Below, one piece after another: positions 1-7,742 of a DNA stretch of 64,000 bases (the first letter of the stretch is position 1; each line of letters starts with the position of its first letter). The notes beneath the pieces were generated by a model, which ran no database searches, was not told where the DNA came from, and saw nothing but the letters and a program-made list of their open reading frames with translations. The stretch lies in the NCBI GenBank assembly GCA_016214125.1, contig JACRPC010000006.1, positions 96,779 through 160,778 on the forward strand, read 5' to 3'. Source of the stretch: Rhodospirillales bacterium. GTDB taxonomy: Bacteria; Pseudomonadota; Alphaproteobacteria; Rhodospirillales; WMHbin7. Made by a program: the position numbers and the translations under genes.

Positions 1-2
1 CC

Positions 3-482
3 GTGCATGGCGAGGGGTTCCTGGTCGTCGATACCCCGGCCGGCCCCCGCTACACGCGGAACGGCCATCTTAGGCTCGACGAGGCCGGCCAGTTGGTGAC
101 CCAAGAGGGCCATCCGGTGCTGGCCTCGAACGACCAGCCCTTCTTCTTCGCCCCCACCGAGCGCTCGATCTCGATTGGGCGCGACGGCACGGTGGCGACC
201 GAAAACGGCCGGGTGGGCCGGCTGCGCGTCGTGCGTTTCGACAATCCCCAGGAGCTGCGCAAGACCCAGGGCAGCCTCTACGAGACCGGGGCCAGGCCCC
301 AAGACGTCGATCGGCCGGAAATCGCCCAGGGCATGATCGAGGAATCGAACATCCAGCCGGTCTTGGAACTGACCTCGATGATCCAGGTGCAACGCAGCTA
401 CGAGGCGGTGCAGCGGATGATCGAGGCCGAACACGAACGCTCGCGCAAGGCGGTCGACGTGCTCGGCCGCACCTCGCGCTAG
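3..482 (+). CDS. flgF: Flagellar basal-body rod protein FlgF, C-terminal part (5' end outside window)
   Basis: This is the C-terminal 159 residues of a proximal-rod protein of the FlgF/FlgG family. FlgF builds part of the rod that crosses the periplasm. The visible part has the D1-type segment (GEGFLVVDTPAGPRYTRNG), followed by the conserved C-terminal helix with IEESNIQPVLELTSMIQVQRSYE, the signature seen in FlgE/F/G proteins. The frame is open to the left edge, so the GTG at base 3 is not a start and the N-terminal rod motif is missing. flgG follows after 30 bases, which is the usual flgF-flgG order. Assignment to FlgF rather than FlgG rests on this order and on the separate complete FlgG downstream. 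Confidence 0.9.
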   Translation: MHGEGFLVVDTPAGPRYTRNGHLRLDEAGQLVTQEGHPVLASNDQPFFFAPTERSISIGRDGTVATENGRVGRLRVVRFDNPQELRKTQGSLYETGARPQDVDRPEIAQGMIEESNIQPVLELTSMIQVQRSYEAVQRMIEAEHERSRKAVDVLGRTSR

Positions 483-512
483 ACCTTAAGAGAGTAAGGA
501 AGGACGGACGCC

Positions 513-1298
<786 letters not shown>

Positions 1299-1312
1299 AT
1301 CGGATCGCCGCC

Positions 1313-2299
1313 ATGACCCGCGTCCTCGCCCTGTTGTTGCTTTTCCTCGGCCTCGTTCGGGCCGGCTTGGCCCAAGCCGCCGAGCCCGAGGCCCGCCTGG
1401 CCCTGGCGCCCATCCCGCCCATGCTCAAGGCGCAGGCGGTGGTCGAGGGCGAGCTGATCACCCTGGGCGACCTCTTCGACCATCTCGATCCGGCCAAGGC
1501 CAAGATGGCGGTGGCCTACGCGCCCCAGCCGGGCAAGCGCGTCACCTACGACGCCAACTGGCTTTTCGGCGTGGCCCGGGCGCAAAGCGTGGCCTGGCGG
1601 CCGATGACCGCCTACGAGCGCATCGTCGTCGACCGGCCGGGCCAGATGATCGCCCGCGAGGACATCGATTCGGTGCTCCTGTCGGCCTTGGCCTTCCACG
1701 GCATCGAGGGCAACGCCGCCATCGAACTGGCCAACCGCGGCATGCAGATCTTCGTGCCGATGGACGCCAAGCCGGTGGTCGCGGTGCGCGACCTTTCCTA
1801 CGACCCGCGCGCCCGGCGCTTCGCCGCCACCCTCGAGGCGCCCGCCAACGGGGCCAACGCCCAGCGCATCAAGGTGAGCGGCCGGGTCTTCCAGGTCGTC
1901 GAGGTGCCGGTGCTGGCCCGCAACATCGGCAAGGACGAGCGCATCGCCGAAAAGGACATCCGCTGGACGCCGCTGGCGGTCGAGCAGGTGCGCGAAGACA
2001 TGATCACCGACGCCGGCCAGTTGATCGGCAAGATGCCGCGCCGGCTGATCCGCGCCGGCCAGCCGATGACCCAGAACGACGTCCAGCGCCCGGTGCTGGT
2101 GGCGCGCCACAGCCTGGTCACCATGATCGTCCAGCAGGGCGGAATGACCATCACCGCCCAGGGCAAGGCGGTCGAGGATGGCGGCGCCGGCGAGACCATC
2201 CGGGTGCTCAACACCAACAGCAACGCCACCGTCGAAGCGACCGTCAACGGTCCGGGTCTGGTTTCGGTCCGGTCCGGGCGGCGCACGCTGGCCAATTGA
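1313..2299 (+). CDS. flgA: P-ring formation chaperone FlgA
   Basis: FlgA is a periplasmic chaperone needed for polymerisation of the FlgI P-ring around the rod. The 328-residue protein starts with a Sec signal peptide (TRVLALLLLFLGLVRAGLAQAAE). Its C-terminal third is an SAF/FlgA domain with VPVLARNIGKDERIAEKDI and the C-terminal GETIRVLNTNSNATVEATV, which is typical of the family. The protein is longer than E. coli FlgA, as is common in alphaproteobacteria, where extra N-terminal domains occur. It sits between flgG and flgH with short gaps. Its client FlgI is encoded about 7 kb downstream in a separate transcription unit. Confidence 0.93.
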   Translation: MTRVLALLLLFLGLVRAGLAQAAEPEARLALAPIPPMLKAQAVVEGELITLGDLFDHLDPAKAKMAVAYAPQPGKRVTYDANWLFGVARAQSVAWRPMTAYERIVVDRPGQMIAREDIDSVLLSALAFHGIEGNAAIELANRGMQIFVPMDAKPVVAVRDLSYDPRARRFAATLEAPANGANAQRIKVSGRVFQVVEVPVLARNIGKDERIAEKDIRWTPLAVEQVREDMITDAGQLIGKMPRRLIRAGQPMTQNDVQRPVLVARHSLVTMIVQQGGMTITAQGKAVEDGGAGETIRVLNTNSNATVEATVNGPGLVSVRSGRRTLAN

Positions 2300-2313
2300 T
2301 CGAGGAGGCCGCC

Positions 2314-3066
2314 ATGACCACCCGTCCCATCCTCACCCTGATGGCCCTGTTGGCCGCCGGCACCGCGCTTTCGGGCTGCAACGTCATGAACCGCCTGTCC
2401 GAGGTGGGCGAGCCGCCCAAGACCTCGAAGGTTCAGGACCCCACCCAGGCCGCCAACTACCGCCCGGTCAGCATGCCGATGCCGACCCCGAAACCCACCG
2501 TCACCCAGGCCAACTCGCTATGGCGGCCGGGCGCCCGCGCCTTCTTCAAGGACAATCGGGCGAGCGAGGTGGGCGACATTCTCACCGTCGCCGTCAGCAT
2601 CAAGGACAAGGGCGTCTTGAACAACAAGACCACCGAGGCCCGCAACAACAGCGAAACCACGGATGCCTTCAACCTCCTGGGCTACGAGACCAAGCTCTTC
2701 AAGCTGTTCGGCAACGCCGCCAACGCCTCGAACCTGGCCGCCATGGGCAGCGATCACGCGGTCTCGGGCGAAGGCAAGATCAACCGCGACGAGGAGGTGA
2801 GCGTCACCTTGGCCGCCGTCATCACCCAGATCCTGCCCAACGGCAATCTGGTCATCCAGGGCAAGCAGGAAGTGCGGGTCAACGCCGAGTTGCGCGAACT
2901 CACCGTTTCGGGCGTGGTGCGGCCCTCCGACATCACCTCGGCCAACACCATCAAATCGGAACAGATCGCCGAGGCCCGCATCACCTATGGCGGTCGGGGC
3001 ACCCTTTCCGACCTCCAGCAGCCGCGCTACGGCCAGCAGATTTTCGACATCATCTTCCCCTTCTGA
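2314..3066 (+). CDS. flgH: L-ring lipoprotein FlgH
   Basis: FlgH forms the L-ring, the outer-membrane bushing of the flagellar rod. The ATG at 2314 is chosen over an upstream in-frame codon because CGAGGAGGC lies directly upstream and a lipoprotein signal follows. That signal has lipobox LSGC at about residues 18-21, giving a predicted lipidated Cys. Mature-protein features include LWRPGARAFFKDNRASEVGD and VSGVVRPSDITSANTIKS, both classic FlgH blocks, and the C-terminal beta segment ending IFDIIFPF. The length of 250 residues is normal. It is the last gene of the flgF-G-A-H run. Confidence 0.96.
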   Translation: MTTRPILTLMALLAAGTALSGCNVMNRLSEVGEPPKTSKVQDPTQAANYRPVSMPMPTPKPTVTQANSLWRPGARAFFKDNRASEVGDILTVAVSIKDKGVLNNKTTEARNNSETTDAFNLLGYETKLFKLFGNAANASNLAAMGSDHAVSGEGKINRDEEVSVTLAAVITQILPNGNLVIQGKQEVRVNAELRELTVSGVVRPSDITSANTIKSEQIAEARITYGGRGTLSDLQQPRYGQQIFDIIFPF

Positions 3067-3118
3067 GCCCCCTGCGGACCCCTTGGGGGGAAAGACCCTT
3101 TTCCCCCGCAAAGGGCAA

Positions 3119-3147
3119 TTCACAAGGCCCGCGAATCCTGCTAGCGT
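3119..3147 (+). promoter_or_regulatory. Possible sigma-70 promoter for the FlaF-like gene
   Basis: TTCACA (3119-3124) and TAGCGT (3142-3147) are separated by exactly 17 bases, about 40 bases before the FlaF-like start. The -35 element is good and the -10 element is weak. It could let the FlaF-like gene be expressed apart from flgH. Confidence 0.3.
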
Positions 3148-3187
3148 GACCGCCATGATTGCTTGATTGCAGGGGAGGAGGTTACCG

Positions 3188-3859
3188 ATGGCGCGTATCG
3201 ATTTGAATCTTCTGAGCAAGGGGGAAGAGGACGCCCTGGCCTTGGCGCAGGCCGCCGTCCAGATCGTCGAAGGCCGCAAGAAAGGCGGTCCCGTGCTGAC
3301 CGAGGCGCTCGATCACAACCTGAAGCTTTGGGTGGCGATCCGCACCATGATGCAGCAGCCCGACTGCACGATGCCCCAGCCGATGCGCGACAATTTGATC
3401 CGGCTTAGCCAATACGCCGCCCAGAAGACCTTCGAAATCGCCAACGGGGTCACCGACGAGATCCTGGACAGCCTGGTCAATCTCAATTTGCAGATCTCGG
3501 AAGGCCTCTTGGAAGGGGTCACCAACTACAAGATCCGCGAGCGCGCCTACAAGCTTTGGGAAAAGGGCGGCCGGCCGCTGGGCAAGGACCTCGACAATTG
3601 GCTCAAGGCCGAATACGAGGTGACCAACGCCGCCGACTACGCCAACGCCGTCAAAGAATTCGCCCGCATCATGGGCGGCGGCAAGCCGAAGAAGGCCGCT
3701 CCGCCGGCCAAGAAGGCGGCGCCGGCCAAGAAGGCGGCGCCGGCCAAGAAGGCGGCACCCGCCAAGAAGGCCGCGCCGGCCAAGAAGGCGGCGCCCGCCA
3801 AGAAAATGGCCGCGCCGGCCAAAAAGAAGGCCCCGGCCAAGAAGAAGGGCAGGCGCTAG
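3188..3859 (+). CDS. FlaF-like protein fused to DUF2934 and a lysine/alanine/proline-rich tail
   Basis: Three parts are visible in 223 residues. Residues about 8-112 resemble FlaF, the alphaproteobacterial flagellin synthesis regulator: the blocks LDHNLKLWVAIRTMM, MPQPMRDNLIRLSQYAAQKTF and ILDSLVNLNLQISEGL align with the canonical FlaF encoded at 15905-16288. Residues about 116-146 match the short DUF2934 module (IRERAYKLWEKGGRP, then DNWLKAEYEV). Residues 163-223 are repeats of AKKAAP and end KKKGRR, like a histone-H1-type nucleic-acid-binding tail. The ATG at 3188 follows GGGGAGGAGG. It lies 121 bases after flgH and before a strong terminator. The function is unknown; a flagellin-related regulator that binds RNA or DNA is an inference from the parts. 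Confidence 0.8.
   Translation: MARIDLNLLSKGEEDALALAQAAVQIVEGRKKGGPVLTEALDHNLKLWVAIRTMMQQPDCTMPQPMRDNLIRLSQYAAQKTFEIANGVTDEILDSLVNLNLQISEGLLEGVTNYKIRERAYKLWEKGGRPLGKDLDNWLKAEYEVTNAADYANAVKEFARIMGGGKPKKAAPPAKKAAPAKKAAPAKKAAPAKKAAPAKKAAPAKKMAAPAKKKAPAKKKGRR
3707..3814 (+). repeat. Coding 18-bp tandem repeat, six units
   Basis: GCCAAGAAGGCGGCGCCG-type units begin at 3707, 3725, 3743, 3761, 3779 and 3797 and encode AKKAAP hexapeptides. The units differ at silent or near-silent positions. Such a tract is prone to changes in copy number. Confidence 0.9.
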
Positions 3860-3885
3860 ACCGCCCTTCGCGAATCCTCGATCGG

Positions 3886-3915
3886 AAAAGGCCGGGAGCG
3901 CTCCCGGCCTTTTTT
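3886..3915 (+). terminator. Rho-independent terminator after the FlaF-like gene
   Basis: A perfect 10-bp stem, GGCCGGGAGC with GCTCCCGGCC (3890-3909), is flanked by AAAA on the left and TTTTTT on the right. The symmetric A and T runs mean it could also act on leftward transcription from the response-regulator gene that ends at 3953. Confidence 0.9.
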
Positions 3916-3952
3916 GCGCCTTGGGTCCGGCGGTGCCCCGAGCGGGGGGCGC

Positions 3953-4546
3953 TCAGGCCAGGGCGATCAGTTCTTCCAGGGTCTTGGTGCCCAGCTTGCG
4001 CAGGATGTTGGCGCGGTGAAACTCCACCGTGCGGGCGCTGATCGCCAGATCGGCGCCGATCGCCTTGTTGGTCTTGCCCCGCACCAGGGCGGCGAAGACC
4101 TCCTGCTCGCGCCGGGACAAGAGCGCCAGCTTCGGATTGTCGCGGTCGGCCAAGCCGGCCATGGGCGCCGGCGTGTCAAAGGCCGCCAGGATGGTTTCCC
4201 GGAACTGGACGGCATCGACCGGCTTTTCCAGGAAGTGAAAGGCGCCGTTGCGCAAGGCGGTCACCGCCGTGCGCACATCGCCATGGCCGGTGACGAAGAT
4301 CACCGGATCGGTATTGAACCGCCGGTTGAGTTCGGCCTGCACCGCCAAGCCGTTCATCGCGCCCAGGCGCAGATCGAGAACGACGCAGGCCCGGCCCTCG
4401 GGCCGATCGGCCTCGAGAAAGGCCTCGCCCGAGGGGAAGAGGCGGCGCGCCAATCCCATATGGCCGACCAGGGCGTCGAGCGCCGCCCGATGCTGGTCGT
4501 CGTCTTCGACGATATCGACCCGGGCCGGCTGCTCAAGCTCTGGCAT
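3953..4546 (-). CDS. FixJ-type response regulator
   Basis: The 197-residue protein has an N-terminal receiver domain (about residues 8-125) and a C-terminal LuxR-type helix-turn-helix domain (about 138-197). Visible receiver residues are the acidic cluster VEDDD, the phospho-acceptor Asp58 in VVLDLRL, Thr86 in FVTGHGD and Lys108 in LEKP. The output domain has LLSRREQEVFAALVRGKTNKAIG and ISARTVEFHRANILRKL. The ATG at 4546 is used because upstream in-frame residues do not look like protein. It overlaps the end of the sensor kinase by 14 bases, which suggests translational coupling. The signal and target genes are not evident. Confidence 0.9.
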   Translation of the reverse strand: MPELEQPARVDIVEDDDQHRAALDALVGHMGLARRLFPSGEAFLEADRPEGRACVVLDLRLGAMNGLAVQAELNRRFNTDPVIFVTGHGDVRTAVTALRNGAFHFLEKPVDAVQFRETILAAFDTPAPMAGLADRDNPKLALLSRREQEVFAALVRGKTNKAIGADLAISARTVEFHRANILRKLGTKTLEELIALA

Positions 4547-6194
4547 GCGCGCCTTCCCAAAGAGTCGAGACGCAATCGAGTTCGATCGTGAAAGTGGCCC
4601 CCTGGCCGGGCGGCGAGGCCACGGAAATCCGCCCGCCCAGGCTTTCGACGATGGTTTTGCAGATGGCGAGCCCCATGCCATATCCCTTGAGCTTGGTGGT
4701 GAAGAAGGGCTCGAAGATGGCGGCGAGCGATTCCGGGGCAATGCCGGCGCCGGAATCGGCGATCGTCACCCGAACCCGTCCCGCCGCCGGATCGAAGGCG
4801 GTGGCGACCTCGATGGCGCGCCGGGGCGATTGCGCCTCGCCGATGGCGTCGCGGGCGTTGAGCATCAGGTTGACGATCACCTGCTGGAAGGCGACCTCGT
4901 CGATGAGGAGCGGCGGCAGCGCCCAGGCGTAGCGCTTGTTGACCGCGATCCGGCCGATTTTCATGTGCGGCGAGACGAAATCGAGCGCCTTGTCGATCAC
5001 CACGTTGAGGTCGGCCGAGGTCGGGGTCGGCGGCTTGGCGCCCAAGAGCGATTTGATTTTCTGCTGGACGTCCTGGGCGCGTCGGGTCGACGCCGCGATG
5101 GCGGCCAGGCTTTCCGCCACTTTGGCGCGGTCGAAGGTGGGTTGCGCCAACTGTTCCTGGAGAAGATAGGCGTGAATACCGATCACCGACAGCGGCTGGT
5201 TGATCTCGTGGGCGATGCCGGCGTTGATCTGATCGACGATCGCCTGGCGGGAGAATTGGTTGGTGGCGTCCTGCCGGTCGGCGACCAGCTTCAACAGCCG
5301 TTCGTTTTCGATGTTGGCGGAAATGTCGATATGGGTGGTGACGAAGCCGCCATCGGGAAGCGGCGTTTCGGTGATCTCGTAGGTGACGCCCTGATGATTG
5401 GTCCGGCGGAAGTTTTTCAGATGGGAGTCGGTCTTTCCTTGCCGCAGGGCGCGCAGGCGGGTAAGAACCCCTTCGCGGGCATCAAGCCCCCCATATTCGC
5501 CGCGTGCGACCAGCGCGCCCAGCACGTCCTCGATGGTCGGGTGGGTGTCTTTGAAGCTGGGCGGAAACTCGAACATCCGTTCGGCGGCGGGATTGAAGGT
5601 CACGATGCGGAAATCGCGGTCCCAGAGCGTGACGCCGATCGGCAAATTGTCGATCAGGGTCTGGAATTCGATGTTTTTTTGCACCGTCTGCGCGTAGAGG
5701 GCGGCGCTTTGGGCGAGCAACGCCTGAAGCTTCCGTTCGTCGATCCTGGCCTTGGTGACGTCCTGATAGGTGTAGACGACGCCGCCTTGCGGCAGATGGA
5801 TGCCGGTGACCAGAACGAAACGGTCGCCGACCGGAACTTCGAGATCGATCGGCTGGCCGGTGCGGACGACGCTCATCCGTTCCTTAATAAAACTCTCAAG
5901 ATCGACGGGGCCGTAAACGCCGTGGCGAGCGTTGTAGTTGATCACGTCCTCGAGCGGGGCGCCGGGCTTGCACAGCGCCAAGGGCAGATTCATCAGCCGC
6001 TGGTAATTGTGGTTGCAGGTGACCAAGCGGTAATCGGGATCGTAAAGCGCGACGCCGATTTTGGTGTTGGCGAAAATGATCTGCAGAATGGCCGCCTGCT
6101 GCGCCGCCCTGTCGGGTGCGCCGGCCACCCCGGCGACGCCGGTCAGGCGATCGTCGAGCCAATCCCAATAGGGGCTCACCTGCTGCGTCGGCAC
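4533..6194 (-). CDS. PAS-domain sensor histidine kinase (FixL-like architecture)
   Basis: This 553-residue kinase has no membrane segment, so it should be cytoplasmic. Two PAS-type segments are visible: one with YDPDYRLVTCNHNYQRLMNLP (about residue 50) and one with LWDRDFRIVTFNPAAERMFEFP (about residue 185). They are followed by a phospho-acceptor region AGIAHEINQPLSVIG and a HATPase domain with VNLMLNARDAIGEA, DSGAGIAPE and GYGMGLAICKTIVE. The GTG at 6194 is preferred because CCGGAGGTGTTGG lies just upstream. No haem-binding FixL signature was identified, so the ligand is unknown. It is co-transcribed with the overlapping FixJ-type regulator and probably phosphorylates it. Confidence 0.9.
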   Translation of the reverse strand: MPTQQVSPYWDWLDDRLTGVAGVAGAPDRAAQQAAILQIIFANTKIGVALYDPDYRLVTCNHNYQRLMNLPLALCKPGAPLEDVINYNARHGVYGPVDLESFIKERMSVVRTGQPIDLEVPVGDRFVLVTGIHLPQGGVVYTYQDVTKARIDERKLQALLAQSAALYAQTVQKNIEFQTLIDNLPIGVTLWDRDFRIVTFNPAAERMFEFPPSFKDTHPTIEDVLGALVARGEYGGLDAREGVLTRLRALRQGKTDSHLKNFRRTNHQGVTYEITETPLPDGGFVTTHIDISANIENERLLKLVADRQDATNQFSRQAIVDQINAGIAHEINQPLSVIGIHAYLLQEQLAQPTFDRAKVAESLAAIAASTRRAQDVQQKIKSLLGAKPPTPTSADLNVVIDKALDFVSPHMKIGRIAVNKRYAWALPPLLIDEVAFQQVIVNLMLNARDAIGEAQSPRRAIEVATAFDPAAGRVRVTIADSGAGIAPESLAAIFEPFFTTKLKGYGMGLAICKTIVESLGGRISVASPPGQGATFTIELDCVSTLWEGAHARA

Positions 6195-6509
6195 CCAACA
6201 CCTCCGGCTCAAGGGCCCGGTTTCCTACCAGCCATGATAGCCCAGCTTGCCGGACGGCGAGAACGCAGAGATCAAGGCTGGTGTCGATTGCAACCCATGG
6301 ATCGAAGTCGCCGTCTTCATTCGCTCGCTAATAGTTTTCATGCCCATCAACCATCGCTTGGCGACAGGAGAAAACCGCATGAATTTCGACCGTTAGTACG
6401 TTTGGAGGGGAATCGCCCGACCTCGGAATCATCCCGAGGTTTCATGGCGGCGCCAGGTCGATAGCATGATTGGCGGGGGAGCGCGACCAACCATAAGAGG
6501 GGACCGTCC
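6195..6509. other. Intergenic region between the divergent sensor kinase and XRE regulator genes
   Basis: No gene is seen here. It must hold the start signals for both flanking genes. One short hairpin, ACCTCGG with CCGAGGT (6420-6440), lies about 70 bases before the regulator, but no convincing promoter match was found. Confidence 0.6.
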
Positions 6510-6968
6510 GTGAATTACCAGAAGGCTTCGGAAATTGCGATCGCAGAAGGCGCAACCACCACCAAGGCTTCCCGCCCCGATCGGCCCCGTCAACGAACCA
6601 ATCAGGCCGTTTCCCAAAGAACGCCGCCGACCGGCCTCGATCTGCATGTCGGGCGACGCCTGCGCGAAAGGCGGACCATGCTGGGCTTGAGCCAGGAGCA
6701 GTTGGCCCAGCTTCTCGGCATCACCTATCAGCAGATCCATAAATACGAGCGCGGCATGAACCGTATTTCGGCCGGCCGGCTGTTCGAGGCCGCCCAGGTT
6801 CTTTCGGTGCCGATCGACTATTTCTTCGCCGGCGTCGACGCCCCCCCGACCGAGGCGCCGTCCAAACGCCAGCGGATGTGCCTGGATTTGGTGCGCAACT
6901 TTGCCCAGATCGACGACGAGCCGATCCGTCTGGCCTTGAGCCAGATGGCGCGGGTGCTGGCGGAATAG
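6510..6968 (+). CDS. XRE-family helix-turn-helix regulator
   Basis: The 152-residue protein has a polar, probably disordered N-terminus (about residues 1-48). A Cro/C1-type DNA-binding domain follows, with VGRRLRERRTMLGLSQEQLA and LLGITYQQIHKYERGMNRIS, then a short helical C-terminus. The sequence DYFFAG after the HTH is common in alphaproteobacterial regulators of this type. The GTG start at 6510 follows AAGAGGGGACC. No operator could be identified. It is transcribed away from the sensor kinase and is followed by a repeat-rich spacer, so it is probably monocistronic. Confidence 0.85.
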   Translation: MNYQKASEIAIAEGATTTKASRPDRPRQRTNQAVSQRTPPTGLDLHVGRRLRERRTMLGLSQEQLAQLLGITYQQIHKYERGMNRISAGRLFEAAQVLSVPIDYFFAGVDAPPTEAPSKRQRMCLDLVRNFAQIDDEPIRLALSQMARVLAE

Positions 6969-7026
6969 TCCTGGCCGACGCCCCGCATGCTTCGTGACGG
7001 CCGCCGGGCGGTGGCGTTCCTTGGCT

Positions 7027-7058
7027 CGTCATGCGCAAGCTTGACCCGCGCATCCACG
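7027..7058 (+). repeat. Palindromic REP-like element, copy 1
   Basis: CGTCATGCGCAAGCTTGACC followed by CGCGCATCCACG is a degenerate copy of the dispersed alphaproteobacterial palindrome CGTCATCGCCGGGCTTGACC followed by CGGCGATCCACG. Confidence 0.75.
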
Positions 7059-7164
7059 TCTTTAGGAGATCATTATCCTCACTCCGAGGAGGACCGCAGG
7101 TCCGTCGCGAAGGGTGAGGCGCGAAGGGACAAGAATTCTTCAGTCGGCTGCCAAAAGGACAAAC

Positions 7165-7229
7165 GAACCACCAAGACACGAAGGCACAAAGATCATCGAT
7201 CCTTCGTGTCTTGGTGTCTTGGTGGTTCC
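7165..7229. repeat. Inverted repeat of the CCACCAAGACACGAAGG type
   Basis: The left arm at 7165-7184 (GAACCACCAAGACACGAAGG) is the reverse complement of the right arm at 7201-7229, apart from an extra TCTTGGTG copy in the right arm. The loop is 16 bases. Oligonucleotides of this kind recur in intergenic regions of many unrelated bacteria. Confidence 0.85.
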
Positions 7230-7286
7230 GCCTTTTCTGAAAATCATTGGCGCTGGCCGGTGGAGGGCGGCGGCGCTTCTTTCCTT

Positions 7287-7317
7287 GTCATGCGCGGGCG
7301 TGACCCGCGCTTCCACG
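7287..7317 (+). repeat. Palindromic REP-like element, copy 2
   Basis: GTCATGCGCGGGCGTGACCC followed by GCGCTTCCACG has the same layout as copy 1 and the same orientation. It faces copy 3 across a 27-base gap. Confidence 0.75.
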
Positions 7318-7344
7318 TCTTTCTTGTCGTTGGCGCCGATAAGG

Positions 7345-7376
7345 CGTGGATCGCCGGGTCAAGCCCGGCGATGACG
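7345..7376 (-). repeat. Palindromic REP-like element, copy 3 (inverted)
   Basis: CGTGGATCGCCGGGTCAAGC followed by CCGGCGATGACG is the canonical form of the palindrome, in the opposite orientation to copies 1 and 2. Copies 2 and 3 could pair into one long cruciform. Confidence 0.85.
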
Positions 7377-7428
7377 ATTGGGGAGATCGAGGGGAAGGAA
7401 GACGATGAAACGCCAAGACCGCGAGCTG

Positions 7429-7523
7429 TTGATCCGTGTGAATCCGTGTTGATCCGTGTCTTCAATCCCGGGGCCGGGCGATAAGGACACGGATAAACAC
7501 GAATGGACTCGGATGAACACGGG
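7429..7523. repeat. Inverted repeat of the ATCCGTGT/ACACGGAT type
   Basis: The left arm (7429-7462) has three spaced ATCCGTGT words. The right arm (7483-7523) has the complementary words ACACGGAT, ACACGAAT and GGATGAACACGG. The loop is the GC-rich stretch around 7463-7482. Confidence 0.8.
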
Positions 7524-7590
7524 CAGGCTGGTCGCCGCCCTTGGCGCCCGCATGCTTCGTGACGGCCGCCGAAGGGTGGCCTCCTCAGCA

Positions 7591-7713
7591 TGAGGAAAGC
7601 GGGAGTTTCAGCCGACTGCCAGACGGCGGCCTTCTCGGCATGAGGAAAGCGGGAGCTTCAGCCGACTGCCAGACGGCGGCCTCCGCAGTATGAGGAAAGC
7701 GGGAGTTTCAGCC
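7591..7713 (+). repeat. 50-bp tandem repeat, about 2.5 units
   Basis: Units starting TGAGGAAAGCGGGAG begin at 7591, 7641 and 7691. The first two are nearly identical over 50 bases and the third breaks off after about 23. The array ends 30 bases before the dksA stop codon. Confidence 0.9.
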
Positions 7714-7742
7714 GCCCGCCCGCCGATGGCCCCTTTCGGGGC

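Larger units (their letters stand above)
6985..7571 (+). repeat. 22-bp direct repeat pair flanking a repeat-rich spacer
   Basis: An identical 22-bp sequence beginning GCATGCTTCGTGACGGCC occurs at 6985-7006 and 7550-7571. The pair brackets most of the repeats in the 774-base gene-free stretch 6969-7742. No coding sequence is supported anywhere in that stretch. Confidence 0.85.

Noticed and set aside
3067..3110. Terminator after flgH
   Set aside because: G-rich and C-rich runs can pair, but there is no T run and the stem is irregular.
2178..3149. 323-codon rightward frame overlapping flgA and flgH
   Set aside because: Low-complexity Arg/Gly/His/Pro composition in the wrong frame of two clear flagellar genes.
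4248..6464. 738-codon rightward frame opposite the response regulator and sensor kinase
   Set aside because: It is the antisense of two well-supported genes; long open antisense frames are expected at this GC content.
7345..7713. Possible CRISPR array in the repeat-rich spacer
   Set aside because: The repeats are palindromes and one contiguous 50-bp tandem array without unique spacers of even length; no cas genes are in the window.
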